Shown: positions 37,102-47,103, counted from the first letter of the stretch. The stretch is 64,000 bases of DNA from Desulfobacula sp. (GCF_030145145.1 NZ_JAQYWD010000030.1:19931-83930); one strand, 5' to 3'. The notes: generated from the sequence alone by a model not told the origin. Made by a program: numbers and translations.

Positions 37102-40100
37102 GCCGGCCCAGACCTGAAAATTTTTCTGATCAGCATCATACAACCCGCGTGTTGCCGTTTTCCGGAAAAAAATCATTACCGACTGCCGTTTTCCGCGCCG
37201 GCATTGATATCGGTTCAACCACCTCTAAAATTATAATTTTTGGACATGATGGTTCTCCCTTGTTTATGGATTACCGACGTCATGATACCCGGACAAAACA
37301 GTCATTGATTGATGGTTTTCATCATATATTGAAAGCGCTGGGAGATATAACCATTTGCCTTACCCTGACCGGGTCTGCCGGAATGGGACTTTCTGAACTA
37401 TTTGGGATTCCGTTTATCCAGGAAGTTGTTGCATCGGCTGAACTGGCACAGGTGCATTATCCTGATGTAAGGACATTGATTGATATTGGTGGAGAGGACT
37501 CCAAATTAATATTTTTTGATGGCCATGGTCGATCCGATATCAGAATGAATGGTAATTGTGCGGGTGGTACCGGGGCCTTTATCGATCAAATGGCTGTTTT
37601 ATTAGGGGTTCCTTTTGAAGAATTCAATGGCCTAGCTGAACATTATCAATGCATCCATCCCATTGCAAGCCGGTGCGGTGTGTTCGCGAAAACAGATGTT
37701 CAGGCCCTGATGAGCCGTGGCGTCTCAGGCCGGGATATTGCTGCATCTGTGTTTAATGCCGTTGCCGTGCAGACGCTGACAACGCTCTGCAGAGGATTTA
37801 AGCCAGGTCCCAAAATCCTTTTTACGGGTGGGCCACTTACCTTCATGCCCATGCTCAGAGATATCCTGGCAGAAAAAATGACGCTTAACAAATCAGATAT
37901 TGTCGTGCCGCCGCATCCGGAACTCTTTCCGGCAATGGGTGCTGCAATGGCATCAGAAACCAATACTTTTGAACGATCGATTTCTCAATTGCTTGCACTG
38001 ATGTCAGAAGACCATCCGGTTTGTTCACCAGATAATAAAAGTGATGGTGGATTGTTTGCCGATGCGCATGAATTTGAGGAATGGATGCAAACCCGGTTTA
38101 CACCTGTGGATCGTATTGATTTAACGGACCTTGACGGCAGAGATGCGTTTGTCGGTATTGATACGGGGTCAACAACAACCAAGATGGTTCTTGTTGATCG
38201 CGAGGGACGTATGGCACTGTCGTATTATGCCTATAATAAGGGCGATCATATCGTTTCCGTTAAAAAAGGCCTCAACTATTTTGCAGACATGATCCGGCAA
38301 CAGGATATTGACGTTCATGTAAGGGCGACTGCAGTTACAGGCTATGGAGAGGATCTTATCAAAACAGCCTTCAAACTTGACCTGGGAATTGTAGAAACAC
38401 TGGCACATGTCATGGCCGCCAGGCACGTGGCCAGGGACACAAGTTTCATACTGGACATAGGCGGCCAGGATATGAAGGCAATGTTTGTTGATCATGGCGG
38501 GGTTTACAAGATCGAAATTAATGAGGCCTGTTCATCGGGCTGTGGGACCTTTTTACAGACCTTTGCTGAAATTCTTAATCGTTCTGTGGAAAGCTTTTCA
38601 GCACTGGCCTGTACCGCTGTGTCACCCTGCGATCTTGGGTCAAGGTGTACGGTGTTCATGAATTCCAGGGTAAAACAATTTTTACGCGAAGGGGCTGAAT
38701 TAAAGGATATTGCCGCAGGGCTGGCTTATTCGGTCGTGCGCAATTGTTTAAATAAAGTGTTAAAAATTAAGAATTTTAATGACCTTGGAGATAACATTGT
38801 TGTCCAGGGAGGAACGTTTCTTAATCCTTCTGTTCACAGGGCCTTTGAAAAATTGACCGGTAAAAAGGTCTATTGTCCTGATATTGCGGGTTTAATGGGG
38901 GCATTTGGATCTGCTCTTGCCGGCAGGGATTATTTTTATAAGGAAAAATTGCCATGCAGTTCTCCCATCAATCTGGCACAATTTGGACAAGAGGGAAATT
39001 ATAAAAAAACATTTATTCAGTGTAAAGGATGCTCAAATCATTGCGTTGTGAGCAAACTGCAATTTGACGATTCCCGGGTTTTCTATACCGGCAACCGTTG
39101 CGAACGTAAATTTTCCAATGGGGGCAAAAACGCTGAAAAAGGCTTTAACTTTGCCGATTATGAAGCAGATCTTATTTTTAATCGAACTTTAAAACCGGCA
39201 GGTGCTCCCAGGCTTTGTATCGGGATCCCCCGGGTGTTGAATATGTTTGAAAATTTTCCTTTCTGGTGCACCCTGTTTGTGGAAACCGGTATGGAAGTAA
39301 AACTTTCATCCCAATCAAATGCCGGGCTGTATGAAAAAGGGGTTGATACTGTCATGTCTGACAGTATCTGTTTTCCGGCAAAGCTTGTACACGGGCATAT
39401 TATTGAGTTGATGGAAAAAGATATAGACAGGGTTTTTTATCCCATGGTGGTGTATGAACGAGACGAAAACCAGGGCGCAAACACCTATAATTGCCCGATT
39501 GTTACAGGGTATCCGGCAGTCATTAAAAGTGCCATCGACCCGGAAGGGGGTTATGGTATCCCTTTTGATATACCGCCATTGAATTTAAAAGACCGTCACC
39601 TGTTTAAAAAAAGCTGTCGACAGTATTTTAAACAATTGGGGATCGGGAACCGGCAGTTTTCCACAGCCTTTTCAAAGGCCATGACGGCCTATATGGATTT
39701 CAGACAGACAATAAAGGATAAAGCCGCGGAAGTTATGGCTAAAGCATCCAGGGAGAACAGGCAGGTTGTCGTGATTGCAGGAAGACCCTACCACCTGGAC
39801 CGTTTTATTAACCACGGCGCCGTTGAGATGCTGTCAAAGATGGGGATAGATGTCATTTCAGCAGGATCAATACCAACGGTTGCCGATGGTAAAAATGACC
39901 AGGTGCTGACCCAATGGGCCTATACCAATCGGATGTATAATGCAGGAAAGTATACGGCCGCTCATCCAACCATGGAGATGGTTCAGCTGAATTCTTTCGG
40001 GTGTGGTCTTGATGCCATCGCAACAGATGAATTGACGGAAATTTTAAAACATTCCGGAAAAAATCTTACCGTGGTAAGAATTGATGAGATTGCAAGCCCG

Positions 40101-41453
40101 GGGTCCATTCAATTAAGGCTTCGTACCCTGGTGGAAACCATGAAAATAAGACGAAACAACACCCGGAAACATGACCATGCAAGGAAGCAACTCCCCCTGT
40201 TTACCCACCAGGACAGGAACAAAAAGATATTGGTCCCCTTTTTCTCAAAACTCTATTCCCCTTTTGTAAAGTCAATCTCTGAATCAACAGGATACCATTT
40301 TGAAGTGCTCCCCCCGTCAGATAAGCAATCCCTTGAACTGGGATTGAAATATACGAATAATGAAATATGCTATCCGGCAATTATCATTGTCGGTGATATC
40401 CTGAAGGCCCTTGAATCCGGGAAATATGATGTTTCAGATGTTGCTGTGGGAATTACTCAGACCGGTGCCCAGTGCAGGGCAAGCAACTATGTCGCGCTGA
40501 TTAAAAAAGCGCTCCTGGCAGCAGGATATGATGTACCAGTGATTACGGTTCATCTTAAAACCACCAACCTGAATGATCAGCCCGGATTTAATTTCAGCAA
40601 ACTGGCGCTTTTGAAAAAAGGGCTTTATTCTATAGCGTTTGCCGACGCACTGCTTATGATGTGTTATCCGTTGCTGGTTCGTGAAAAAATCAAAGGCAGT
40701 GCCTGGCGCCTGGTTGAACACTATACTGACCTGTGGCATTCAAGCGGTGGAAATGACCCGGATAAAACACTCTGCCTTTTGAAAAAAGCAGTGACGGACT
40801 TCAATACACTTCCCTTAAATCCAGGACCCTTTCCCCGGATTGGGATTGTCGGTGAAATATATGCCAAGTATAATGATTTTTGTAACCATAATGTTGTGGG
40901 GTGGCTGACCGAAAATGGGGTTGAAATTGAACTGCCGTGCCTTATAAACTTTTTCACCCAGGGGTTTGTTAATTTCAAGGTGGACAGAAAGACGAATATT
41001 GAAAAGAAAAGTATTCTCTGGCCGTTGTCGGTTCTTCTTGAACGGCATGCAGATAAATATATCCGTCAGGTGGATCATATCCTGAAGCAGCACAGGTTCT
41101 ATAAACCGGTTACAACCATAAACGATCTTGCAGAGAATGCCGCCCAGGTTGTTGACCTGTCGATCCAGTTCGGTGAAGGGTGGCTCATACCAGGTGAGGT
41201 GATAAAAATGGCCCAGGATGGTATCGAAAATATCCTCTGTCTTCAGCCCTTTGGCTGTATAGCAAACCAGGTGATTGCCAAGGGAATTGAAAAAAAATTA
41301 AAAGACCTTTATCCTAATCTGAATATACTCTTTATTGATCTTGACGCGAATACCAGCGAGGCGAACCTGTTCAACAGGCTCCATTTTCTGGTTAAAAACG
41401 CCAGAGTAAGCCTGGAATTGGATACAAAAAACAACAGGATAGTATCCGTTTAA
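37098..41453 (+). CDS. Giant acyl-CoA dehydratase activase-like protein with two ASKHA domains
   Basis: 1451 residues. Two BcrAD/HgdC-type ATPase domains lie in tandem: about 33-285 (AGIDIGSTTSKIIIFG, DIGGEDSKLI, GNCAGGTGAFIDQM) and about 351-610 (FVGIDTGSTTTKMVLVD, DIGGQDMKAM, EACSSGCGTFLQTF), each with the Cys before the cluster helix (RCGVFAKTDVQ, RCTVFMNSRVK). A DUF2229-type region follows from about 703 (GIPRVLNMFENFPFWCTLF), then a BcrB/C-like C-terminal half. Such proteins activate 2-hydroxyacyl-CoA or benzoyl-CoA type enzymes by ATP-driven electron transfer, or are self-contained reductases of unknown substrate. No dehydratase subunits are adjacent. Confidence 0.88.
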   Translation: MSRPRPENFSDQHHTTRVLPFSGKKSLPTAVFRAGIDIGSTTSKIIIFGHDGSPLFMDYRRHDTRTKQSLIDGFHHILKALGDITICLTLTGSAGMGLSELFGIPFIQEVVASAELAQVHYPDVRTLIDIGGEDSKLIFFDGHGRSDIRMNGNCAGGTGAFIDQMAVLLGVPFEEFNGLAEHYQCIHPIASRCGVFAKTDVQALMSRGVSGRDIAASVFNAVAVQTLTTLCRGFKPGPKILFTGGPLTFMPMLRDILAEKMTLNKSDIVVPPHPELFPAMGAAMASETNTFERSISQLLALMSEDHPVCSPDNKSDGGLFADAHEFEEWMQTRFTPVDRIDLTDLDGRDAFVGIDTGSTTTKMVLVDREGRMALSYYAYNKGDHIVSVKKGLNYFADMIRQQDIDVHVRATAVTGYGEDLIKTAFKLDLGIVETLAHVMAARHVARDTSFILDIGGQDMKAMFVDHGGVYKIEINEACSSGCGTFLQTFAEILNRSVESFSALACTAVSPCDLGSRCTVFMNSRVKQFLREGAELKDIAAGLAYSVVRNCLNKVLKIKNFNDLGDNIVVQGGTFLNPSVHRAFEKLTGKKVYCPDIAGLMGAFGSALAGRDYFYKEKLPCSSPINLAQFGQEGNYKKTFIQCKGCSNHCVVSKLQFDDSRVFYTGNRCERKFSNGGKNAEKGFNFADYEADLIFNRTLKPAGAPRLCIGIPRVLNMFENFPFWCTLFVETGMEVKLSSQSNAGLYEKGVDTVMSDSICFPAKLVHGHIIELMEKDIDRVFYPMVVYERDENQGANTYNCPIVTGYPAVIKSAIDPEGGYGIPFDIPPLNLKDRHLFKKSCRQYFKQLGIGNRQFSTAFSKAMTAYMDFRQTIKDKAAEVMAKASRENRQVVVIAGRPYHLDRFINHGAVEMLSKMGIDVISAGSIPTVADGKNDQVLTQWAYTNRMYNAGKYTAAHPTMEMVQLNSFGCGLDAIATDELTEILKHSGKNLTVVRIDEIASPGSIQLRLRTLVETMKIRRNNTRKHDHARKQLPLFTHQDRNKKILVPFFSKLYSPFVKSISESTGYHFEVLPPSDKQSLELGLKYTNNEICYPAIIIVGDILKALESGKYDVSDVAVGITQTGAQCRASNYVALIKKALLAAGYDVPVITVHLKTTNLNDQPGFNFSKLALLKKGLYSIAFADALLMMCYPLLVREKIKGSAWRLVEHYTDLWHSSGGNDPDKTLCLLKKAVTDFNTLPLNPGPFPRIGIVGEIYAKYNDFCNHNVVGWLTENGVEIELPCLINFFTQGFVNFKVDRKTNIEKKSILWPLSVLLERHADKYIRQVDHILKQHRFYKPVTTINDLAENAAQVVDLSIQFGEGWLIPGEVIKMAQDGIENILCLQPFGCIANQVIAKGIEKKLKDLYPNLNILFIDLDANTSEANLFNRLHFLVKNARVSLELDTKNNRIVSV

Positions 41454-41968
41454 ATCAGGGGATCACCCAGGATGCATTGATGCGATGATCCTCCCAGTGA
41501 AATTTCGCCCGGCAATGACCCGTCAATTTTAACCATAGCCAGTCCATTTCATCGAATCGGCAGACAATGACAGCAAAATTTTTACGGGCCTTTGTGTTAT
41601 CAAACAGTTTGGACGTCGTGTCCCTCAAAAAATCCGGCAGGCCCGAAGTCGGTTTTTCCGCGGGCAACCCCGGCGGAATTTCAGCGCAGTAATTGATTCG
41701 ACTTGTCTGGCGCACCTTTTTCCATTGAGATCCAGCCGTTTCATCGTCGGTATGAACCCAAGCGGTTCCGGAAAAGCGCAGCTGTATCCATTTTTCAGGA
41801 TGATAAAATAACCAGCTCACACGGGGATTGTCCCTGATTTGTGAAACCTTGGGTGTTCTGACATCACAGTGACATATCAATGTCCGGTCTGTTTCTGAAA
41901 ACCCCCTCAGGATAACAGTTCTAACCTCGGGCTTGTTGCCGTCCATGGTGGTAAGTACGGGTCGGTAA
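41450..41968. repeat. 519-bp direct repeat, left copy
   Basis: Identical base for base, by reading, to 51910-52428 (offset 10460) and in the same orientation. It starts at the last bases of the activase gene and ends inside the codon for about residue 36 of the pyridoxamine-oxidase-like gene, where it abuts an IS91 transposase relic. Confidence 0.97.
41455..41967 (-). pseudogene. 5'-truncated copy of PNPOx-family flavoprotein gene
   Basis: This is the left copy of the gene at 51915-52529. It lacks about the first 35 codons, which are replaced by IS91 transposase sequence. An internal ATG (41946) leaves a 163-codon frame, so a shortened protein is conceivable, but there is no evidence of a promoter or ribosome binding site. 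Confidence 0.85.
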
Positions 41969-41969
41969 G

Positions 41970-42263
41970 TGTGTCGAAAATCATTTTAAAGAACTGGAAC
42001 TGGCATGGGAAAATATGTATGCATCCCGCCTAAGCTTCTGGCGTAAATACGTCATGACTGTGATTTACAAATACTTGGATTAAAGTGATTTTCATAAAGG
42101 GTTTGCCAGGGTCCACTGTAAAGAATGCGGTCATGAATATCTATTGGCAAAGCTATCGATCTTTGCCTGGAAGGTGATTAACGCATATTTAAAATCTGCT
42201 GTTCCCCATGACGATACCGCTACCGGTGCTAGTATAGCTGTACAGACTTACGGTAATTTTTAA
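41970..42263 (+). mobile_element. IS91-family transposase relic
   Basis: Translating from 41970 gives CVENHFKELELAWENMY... through IYKYLD, then a TAA stop at 42081, then HKGFARVHCKECGHEYLLA, then a jump to KVINAYLKSAVPHDD and IAVQTYGNF with a stop at 42261. These are separate blocks of an IS91-type (Y2, zinc-ribbon) transposase N-terminal region with about 50 residues deleted between them and the catalytic part gone. The relic starts two bases after the end of the direct repeat, so the PNPOx copy and the transposase were joined here. Confidence 0.82.
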
Positions 42264-42402
42264 ATCTCAATCCCCATTTACATGCCCCGCCGGTTTGATA
42301 CCCATCGTTAAACTATTTGACCCTGATCAAGTGGCTGGGGAAAAATGAACTTACATCTATCGAATACAAGGAAAACCAATTCTTATATAGTAAATATTTC
42401 CC

Positions 42403-42453
42403 TTGACATTCTCTCTTTTCATATTGTAGATATTGTATATTGTATACAATAAT
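42403..42453 (+). promoter_or_regulatory. Promoter and operator of the hydrolase-importer operon
   Basis: TTGACA (42403-42408) with a weak -10 (TAGATA, 42427-42432). Three TATTGTA half-sites (42422, 42431, 42438) end in a perfect 14-bp palindrome TATTGTATACAATA (42438-42451). The 23 bases 42431-42453 recur with one mismatch, on the other strand, at 51591-51613 before the ferredoxin-AOR operon. TTGTATACAA fits the general shape of GntR-family operators. The remaining 236 bases up to the gene hold no other signal that I can see. Confidence 0.65.
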
Positions 42454-42689
42454 TTAAAGTAAAATTTTTATTCAGGCGGCTGAATTCAGAACTCGGTATT
42501 TTAATACCCTATAGACTAAAGAATGACCATAAAAAACAAGCCTTGTCAGAGCAAGATAATTTTGAAAAAGGAATACAATGCCGGTGAAATTTTGCATGTT
42601 ATTTTCCCTAAAAACCCCCAAATATTTCAAAAGAATATTCTAGGATAGGCACCGGCTTCAACCGTGAGAGCAAAAAGGAGAGTAAAGCG

Positions 42690-43310
42690 TTGGATAGTTT
42701 TTCTGCAGTCAAACAAAATTTAGGATGGCATATTAATCTTGGACATACGGCAGTCTTAGTTATTGACATGCTGAATGATTTTTTAACTGACGGCGGTAAG
42801 ATGGTCTTGCCTGGAGGATCGAGTATAGTGCCGCGGCAAAAGGCCGTAATCACAGCGGCCCGATCAGCAGGTTTACCTGTCGTTTATATTAATGATGCAC
42901 ATCGCTTAAGACTTAAAAGTACTGACCGGGAATTTAAAAAAAGAGGTGAACATTGTATTGAGGGAAGTTGGGGTGCAGCAGTGATTGATGATCTGACTCC
43001 CGAACCCGAAGATATTCTGGTCACCAAACGCCGTTTCTCTGGATTTTTTAACACAGATCTGGATCTGACCCTCAAGGATGCAGATGTGGATACGCTTATA
43101 TTCATGGGTGTGGTTACCAACATCTGCGTTCGCTCTACGGTGCATGATGCTTTTTTTCACGGGTATTCCGTCATTGTAGCAGAGGATTGTGTGGCTGCCA
43201 CAGGACCGAGAGAACAGGAATCGTCTTTATATGACATTGCCACACATTTTGGTGAGATAACAGATTCTGACACAATAATCAAAGCCCTTTCCCAACTAAA
43301 AGAAAAATAA
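42690..43310 (+). CDS. Isochorismatase-family cysteine hydrolase
   Basis: 206 residues. The catalytic triad is visible as D26 (VLVIDMLNDF), K113 (VTKRRFSGF) and C146 (VTNICVRST), with the usual cis-peptide VVT before it. The family hydrolyses amides (nicotinamide, ureidoacrylate, N-carbamoylsarcosine, biuret) or vinyl ethers. It is the first gene of the island operon and is followed by an amide/urea-type importer, so an amide is a reasonable guess at the substrate. The start is TTG 42690 with AAAAGGAG nine to ten bases upstream. Confidence 0.9.
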   Translation: MDSFSAVKQNLGWHINLGHTAVLVIDMLNDFLTDGGKMVLPGGSSIVPRQKAVITAARSAGLPVVYINDAHRLRLKSTDREFKKRGEHCIEGSWGAAVIDDLTPEPEDILVTKRRFSGFFNTDLDLTLKDADVDTLIFMGVVTNICVRSTVHDAFFHGYSVIVAEDCVAATGPREQESSLYDIATHFGEITDSDTIIKALSQLKEK

Positions 43311-43484
43311 TAAATGAAATCCAAAGATCAAGTTCTGGTCATCACCGGCTTTACCCCGGTGTGCGTGTGAGGCGGGCTTGTGCACAAAAAAAAGCCATGG
43401 CTGGGTCTGATCGGCTATTCAATGGGGCCTACATTCAGATATAGACCTCTTTAATCATTGTTTTAAAAGGAGAAATATTGCATC

Positions 43485-44675
43485 ATGGAAAGGAAAATTA
43501 ATGTTCACAAACGATTAACATCTTTTTTTGTACTTCTAGCAGTTTCAATACTTGTTTTGATCGGGTCTTCAGCTTTAGCAGGTGACAAGAAGTCAATCAA
43601 AATTGGCGTGGTTTTACCCATGTCTGGAGGGCTTGAACTATTTGGTCAGCAGGGAATCCAAGGCGCCCAGATGGCCGTGGCTGAGATCAATGCCGCAGGT
43701 GGCGTCTTAGGGGGCCATAAACTTGAACTAATTGTCGAGGATAACAAGACGGATCCGAAAACGGCGGCAGAAAAGACAAAAAAATTAATTTTAAAAGATA
43801 AGGTCACCGCAGTTCTTGGGCCAATCACATCCGCAAACCGGAATGCCATGCTACCGTTTATCAACAAGTACAAGACACCCCTGTTATATGCAACAGATTA
43901 TGAAGGCGAAGCGTGCAGCCGATATTTGTTCTGCTATAGTGCTATTCCAGATCACTATATTAAACCTTTTATCCCTTATCTGACAAAAAACTACGGTAAT
44001 AAATTCTATCTCTTTGGGGCTGATTATGTTTGGCCACACAAAATGAACGAGGCCATTAAAAAAGGCATCACAGATGCGGGTGGACATACTGTGGCAGAGG
44101 AGTACACCCCTTTTGGAGTCAAAGACTTTGCTGCGACTATTGATAAAATCGTAAAATCAGGCGCTGAGGTGTTGGTTCTGACCCTGCCCGGGGCAGACGG
44201 CCAAACCCTTGTTAAACAGATGACCGAGTTCGGTGCAAAGGACAAGGTTAAGATTGCCTTTATGGGTTTCAATGATAACTACATGTCCGGATTGACTGGT
44301 GATCAGGCAAACGGTGTTATTACCTGTAATCATTTCATCCAATCCCTTGACCGGCCTGAAGCCAAAGACTTTGTAGGGCGGCAACATAAAATGTTCGGCA
44401 AGGATGCCATCGTCAGTTTCTACGCTGACAGCCATTATGGAATAGTGATGCTTTTTAAGAAGGCTATCGAAAAAGCCCAGTCCGTTGACAGGGAAAAAAT
44501 AATCGATGCCATGCCCGGCTTGAGTGTAGCAGCAGGCAACGGTCAAGTGACCATTCATGAAGACCATCACATGACCCTTAACATGCTCATAGCCGAAGTA
44601 ATCGACGGTAAGCTTCAAATGAAAAAATATATTGGCCCGACTACGGCCAGTCCGCAGTGTGCAGGCAAGCTTTAA
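43485..44675 (+). CDS. Exported ABC binding protein, AmiC/UrtA-like
   Basis: 396 residues. A clear signal peptide (about 1-32, ending SALA-GD) precedes IKIGVVLPMSGGLELFGQQG. The central ATDYEGEACSRYLFCYSAIP segment places it with the amide/urea-binding (AmiC/UrtA) branch of type-I binding proteins rather than leucine-binding LivJ. It delivers ligand to the LivHM-type permease encoded downstream. A paralogue without a signal peptide lies at 48190-49281. Confidence 0.92.
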   Translation: MERKINVHKRLTSFFVLLAVSILVLIGSSALAGDKKSIKIGVVLPMSGGLELFGQQGIQGAQMAVAEINAAGGVLGGHKLELIVEDNKTDPKTAAEKTKKLILKDKVTAVLGPITSANRNAMLPFINKYKTPLLYATDYEGEACSRYLFCYSAIPDHYIKPFIPYLTKNYGNKFYLFGADYVWPHKMNEAIKKGITDAGGHTVAEEYTPFGVKDFAATIDKIVKSGAEVLVLTLPGADGQTLVKQMTEFGAKDKVKIAFMGFNDNYMSGLTGDQANGVITCNHFIQSLDRPEAKDFVGRQHKMFGKDAIVSFYADSHYGIVMLFKKAIEKAQSVDREKIIDAMPGLSVAAGNGQVTIHEDHHMTLNMLIAEVIDGKLQMKKYIGPTTASPQCAGKL

Positions 44676-44730
44676 TGTAAGTGCTTTCTGAAAACACAGA
44701 ACTGTCAGTGGAGGAACTCAATCCCCCCTT

Positions 44731-44760
44731 GCAACCGGGTAGTTTAATCTACCCGGTTGC
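44731..44760 (+). promoter_or_regulatory. Intergenic hairpin between binding protein and ATPase genes
   Basis: GCAACCGGGTAG (44731-44742) and CTACCCGGTTGC (44749-44760) form a perfect 12-bp stem with a six-base loop. No T tract follows, so it is more likely an mRNA-stabilising or partial-termination element that gives the binding protein higher expression than the ATPases. The next ribosome binding site begins nine bases later. Confidence 0.7.
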
Positions 44761-44783
44761 TCAGAACCAGGAGGTATGAAGGC

Positions 44784-45530
44784 GTGGCGTTTATTCTGGA
44801 GACAAAAGATTTAACCAAACAATTCGGTGGGTTAACCGCCGTGGACAAAACTTCCCTCAAACTTAAAGAGGGAGGATTACGCTGTATTCTCGGTCCTAAC
44901 GGCTGCGGTAAGACAACACTTTTCAATCTTATCTCAGGGTGCTATAAGCCCACCTCCGGAAAAATCATCTTTGCTGGCCAGGATATCTCAGGACAGCCTG
45001 TTCATCTCATCAATCGTGCAGGAATTGGTCGTAAATTTCAAATACCCAGCGTCTTCAACAGTATGACAGTTGAGGAGAACCTCAGAGTGCCGTCATCCTC
45101 TAATTGGAAGCCTTCACTCCTGCGCTCAAAGAACTCTGTACCAGGGAACAGGCAGGAGATTCTCACATTGCTGAACCTGCTTAAGCTGACCGAAAAAACA
45201 AATGAACTGGCTGGAAATTTATCTCATGGTGAAAAGCAATGGCTGGAAATTGGCATGGTAATGGCTAGTAAACCACGACTCATGCTTCTAGACGAACCTA
45301 CTGCAGGCATGACGGCAGCAGAAACCAATAAAACGGCTCAGCTCATTCATCAAATTTCTATAGAAACCGGTATTTCTGTTGTCGTTATTGAACACGACCT
45401 TAATTTTGTTAAAAAACTAGCCAGTCGGGTAACGGTTATGTACAAAGGGTCGATATTCCGGGAAGGAAATTATGAGGAGATACAAGAAGATAAAGATGTT
45501 CAAAGCATCTATTTAGGGAGGAAGCGGTAG
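44784..45530 (+). CDS. Branched-chain/amide ABC transporter ATPase (LivG-like)
   Basis: 248 residues. Walker A GPNGCGKTT, the signature LSHGEKQWLEIGM and Walker B LMLLDEPTAGM are present, with the LivG-type C-terminus. GTG 44784 is the preferred start, nine bases after AGGAGG; an in-frame ATG at 44757 lies inside the hairpin. The stop overlaps the start of the next gene by one base. Confidence 0.92.
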   Translation: MAFILETKDLTKQFGGLTAVDKTSLKLKEGGLRCILGPNGCGKTTLFNLISGCYKPTSGKIIFAGQDISGQPVHLINRAGIGRKFQIPSVFNSMTVEENLRVPSSSNWKPSLLRSKNSVPGNRQEILTLLNLLKLTEKTNELAGNLSHGEKQWLEIGMVMASKPRLMLLDEPTAGMTAAETNKTAQLIHQISIETGISVVVIEHDLNFVKKLASRVTVMYKGSIFREGNYEEIQEDKDVQSIYLGRKR

Positions 45531-46231
45531 TGCTGAACATTACAAATTTGCACGCCTCCTACGGGGGCAGTCGCATCCTTCAGGGAGTCAACCTTCAGGT
45601 GGCCCAAGGCCAAATCATGGCCCTTATGGGTCGAAATGGGATGGGAAAAACAACTTTAATGCGCACAATCATGGGGTTGTTACGTCCGTCTTCCGGCCAT
45701 ATCATTTTTGATGGGAAACCGATTCAGGGCCGCCAGTCCTACAAAATTTCCAGCGATGGCATTGGTTATGTCCCCCAGGGACGTGAAATTTTTGGTGATT
45801 TTACGGTGGCTGAAAACCTTCGCCTGGGAGCGCTGAAGTTTGACCGAAAGAATCGAGATATTCCCGAGGAAATTTTTGATTATTTCCCCATTCTGGCTCA
45901 GCGGCAAGACCAGTTGGCCGGGTCATTCTCAGGAGGGGAGCAGCAAATGTTGGCCATTGCCAGGGCCCTGGTGGGCCGACCCAAGCTCTTGCTTTTAGAT
46001 GAACCTTCCGAGGGAATCCAGCCGTCAATCGTTGATGAAATAGGCCAAATATTAAAAAAAATCAATTCTGAGGCTGGATTAACCATCCTTATTGTAGAAC
46101 AAAATGTGGATATGGTTTTAGAGATCGCTGATAATTTCTCTTTTATGGAAAAAGGCATTATCGTCCATAATTGTCCGGTTCAGGAAATAAAAGCAGACGA
46201 ATCTATTATTACAGGATACATAAGTGTTTAG
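45530..46231 (+). CDS. Branched-chain/amide ABC transporter ATPase (LivF-like)
   Basis: 233 residues with Walker A GRNGMGKTT, signature FSGGEQQMLAIAR and Walker B LLLLDEPSEGIQP. GIGYVPQGREIFGDFTVAENL is typical of LivF. It starts at GTG 45530 overlapping the LivG stop and pairs with LivG as the nucleotide-binding dimer. Confidence 0.92.
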   Translation: MLNITNLHASYGGSRILQGVNLQVAQGQIMALMGRNGMGKTTLMRTIMGLLRPSSGHIIFDGKPIQGRQSYKISSDGIGYVPQGREIFGDFTVAENLRLGALKFDRKNRDIPEEIFDYFPILAQRQDQLAGSFSGGEQQMLAIARALVGRPKLLLLDEPSEGIQPSIVDEIGQILKKINSEAGLTILIVEQNVDMVLEIADNFSFMEKGIIVHNCPVQEIKADESIITGYISV

Positions 46232-46242
46232 GAGATCATCAA

Positions 46243-47103
46243 TTGGCTGACCTACCGATTCTATTATTAAATAGTTTTAGTTATATTCTGGTTCTTATTC
46301 TAGTGGCAATGGGCCTGGTAATTATTTTCGGGCTGATGGGTGTCATCAACATGGCCCATGGTGAATTTTTTCTTCTCGGTGCCTATACAGTTGTCATGAC
46401 GGACTCTCTGGGCATTGGTTTTTGGCCGGGATTAATCCTGGCCCCGATAATTGTCGGGCTGGTTGGATTGGCCTTGGAGTACTTTTGTATCAGATTCCTC
46501 TATGACCGTGTACTCGACACCATTTTAGCCACCTGGGGTGTCTCCATTGCCATCAAACAGTTGATCATTATTTTCTTTGGTCCAGCTGGGCTGATGGTCA
46601 ATCCGCCTTTACCGCAATTGGTCAATATGGGTTTGATCGAATATCCGGCCTATCGGCTTTTCATCATGCTCGCATCACTGAGCGTTATTGGTTTCACTTT
46701 TTTTATTTTTTTGAAGACGGACATGGGTTTGGCTGCCCGTGCAGTCATCGCCAATCGCAATATGGCCGCCAGCCTGGGAATAAACACTCGACAAATATAT
46801 CGAAACACTTTCACCTTTGGCTCTGCCCTTGCCGGACTTGCCGGGGCCATCATGGCGCCCCTGATGAGTTGCGATCCCCAAATGGGACTGGGATTTTTTA
46901 TTCCTGCCTTTTTGGCCATCCTTGTAGGGGGAACCGGTAGTTTATCCGGTATTCTGGCCGGGGGAATGGTTGTCGGAGGTTCGGACAGCATTATCAGCTA
47001 CCTTTTTTCTCCCGTTTCATCTCAGATCGTGGTTTTCACACTGGCCGTTATCGTCATCCGTATCAAGCCGCAAGGCATTCTTGGAACCAAAAGAAATGAA
47101 TAA
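46243..47103 (+). CDS. Branched-chain/amide ABC transporter permease (LivH-like)
   Basis: 286 residues with about eight membrane segments. MGVINMAHGEFFLLGAY and the coupling segment RAVIANRNMAASLGINTRQ are LivH hallmarks. TTG 46243 is chosen because AGGAG ends eight bases before it; the frame extends further upstream into livF but those residues are hydrophilic and unlike the family. Confidence 0.9.
   Translation: MADLPILLLNSFSYILVLILVAMGLVIIFGLMGVINMAHGEFFLLGAYTVVMTDSLGIGFWPGLILAPIIVGLVGLALEYFCIRFLYDRVLDTILATWGVSIAIKQLIIIFFGPAGLMVNPPLPQLVNMGLIEYPAYRLFIMLASLSVIGFTFFIFLKTDMGLAARAVIANRNMAASLGINTRQIYRNTFTFGSALAGLAGAIMAPLMSCDPQMGLGFFIPAFLAILVGGTGSLSGILAGGMVVGGSDSIISYLFSPVSSQIVVFTLAVIVIRIKPQGILGTKRNE

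Noticed and set aside
43311..43484. Short frame starting MKSKDQVLVITGFTPV after the hydrolase gene
   Set aside because: Only 18 codons before a stop and no downstream continuation could be read; perhaps leader sequence.
46171..46242. Upstream extension of the LivH-like permease
   Set aside because: It overlaps livF, is hydrophilic, and a TTG with a good AGGAG at 46243 fits the family start better.
46970..47095. Upstream extension of the LivM-like permease
   Set aside because: It lies inside livH; the ATG at 47096 with an eight-base overlap is the normal arrangement.
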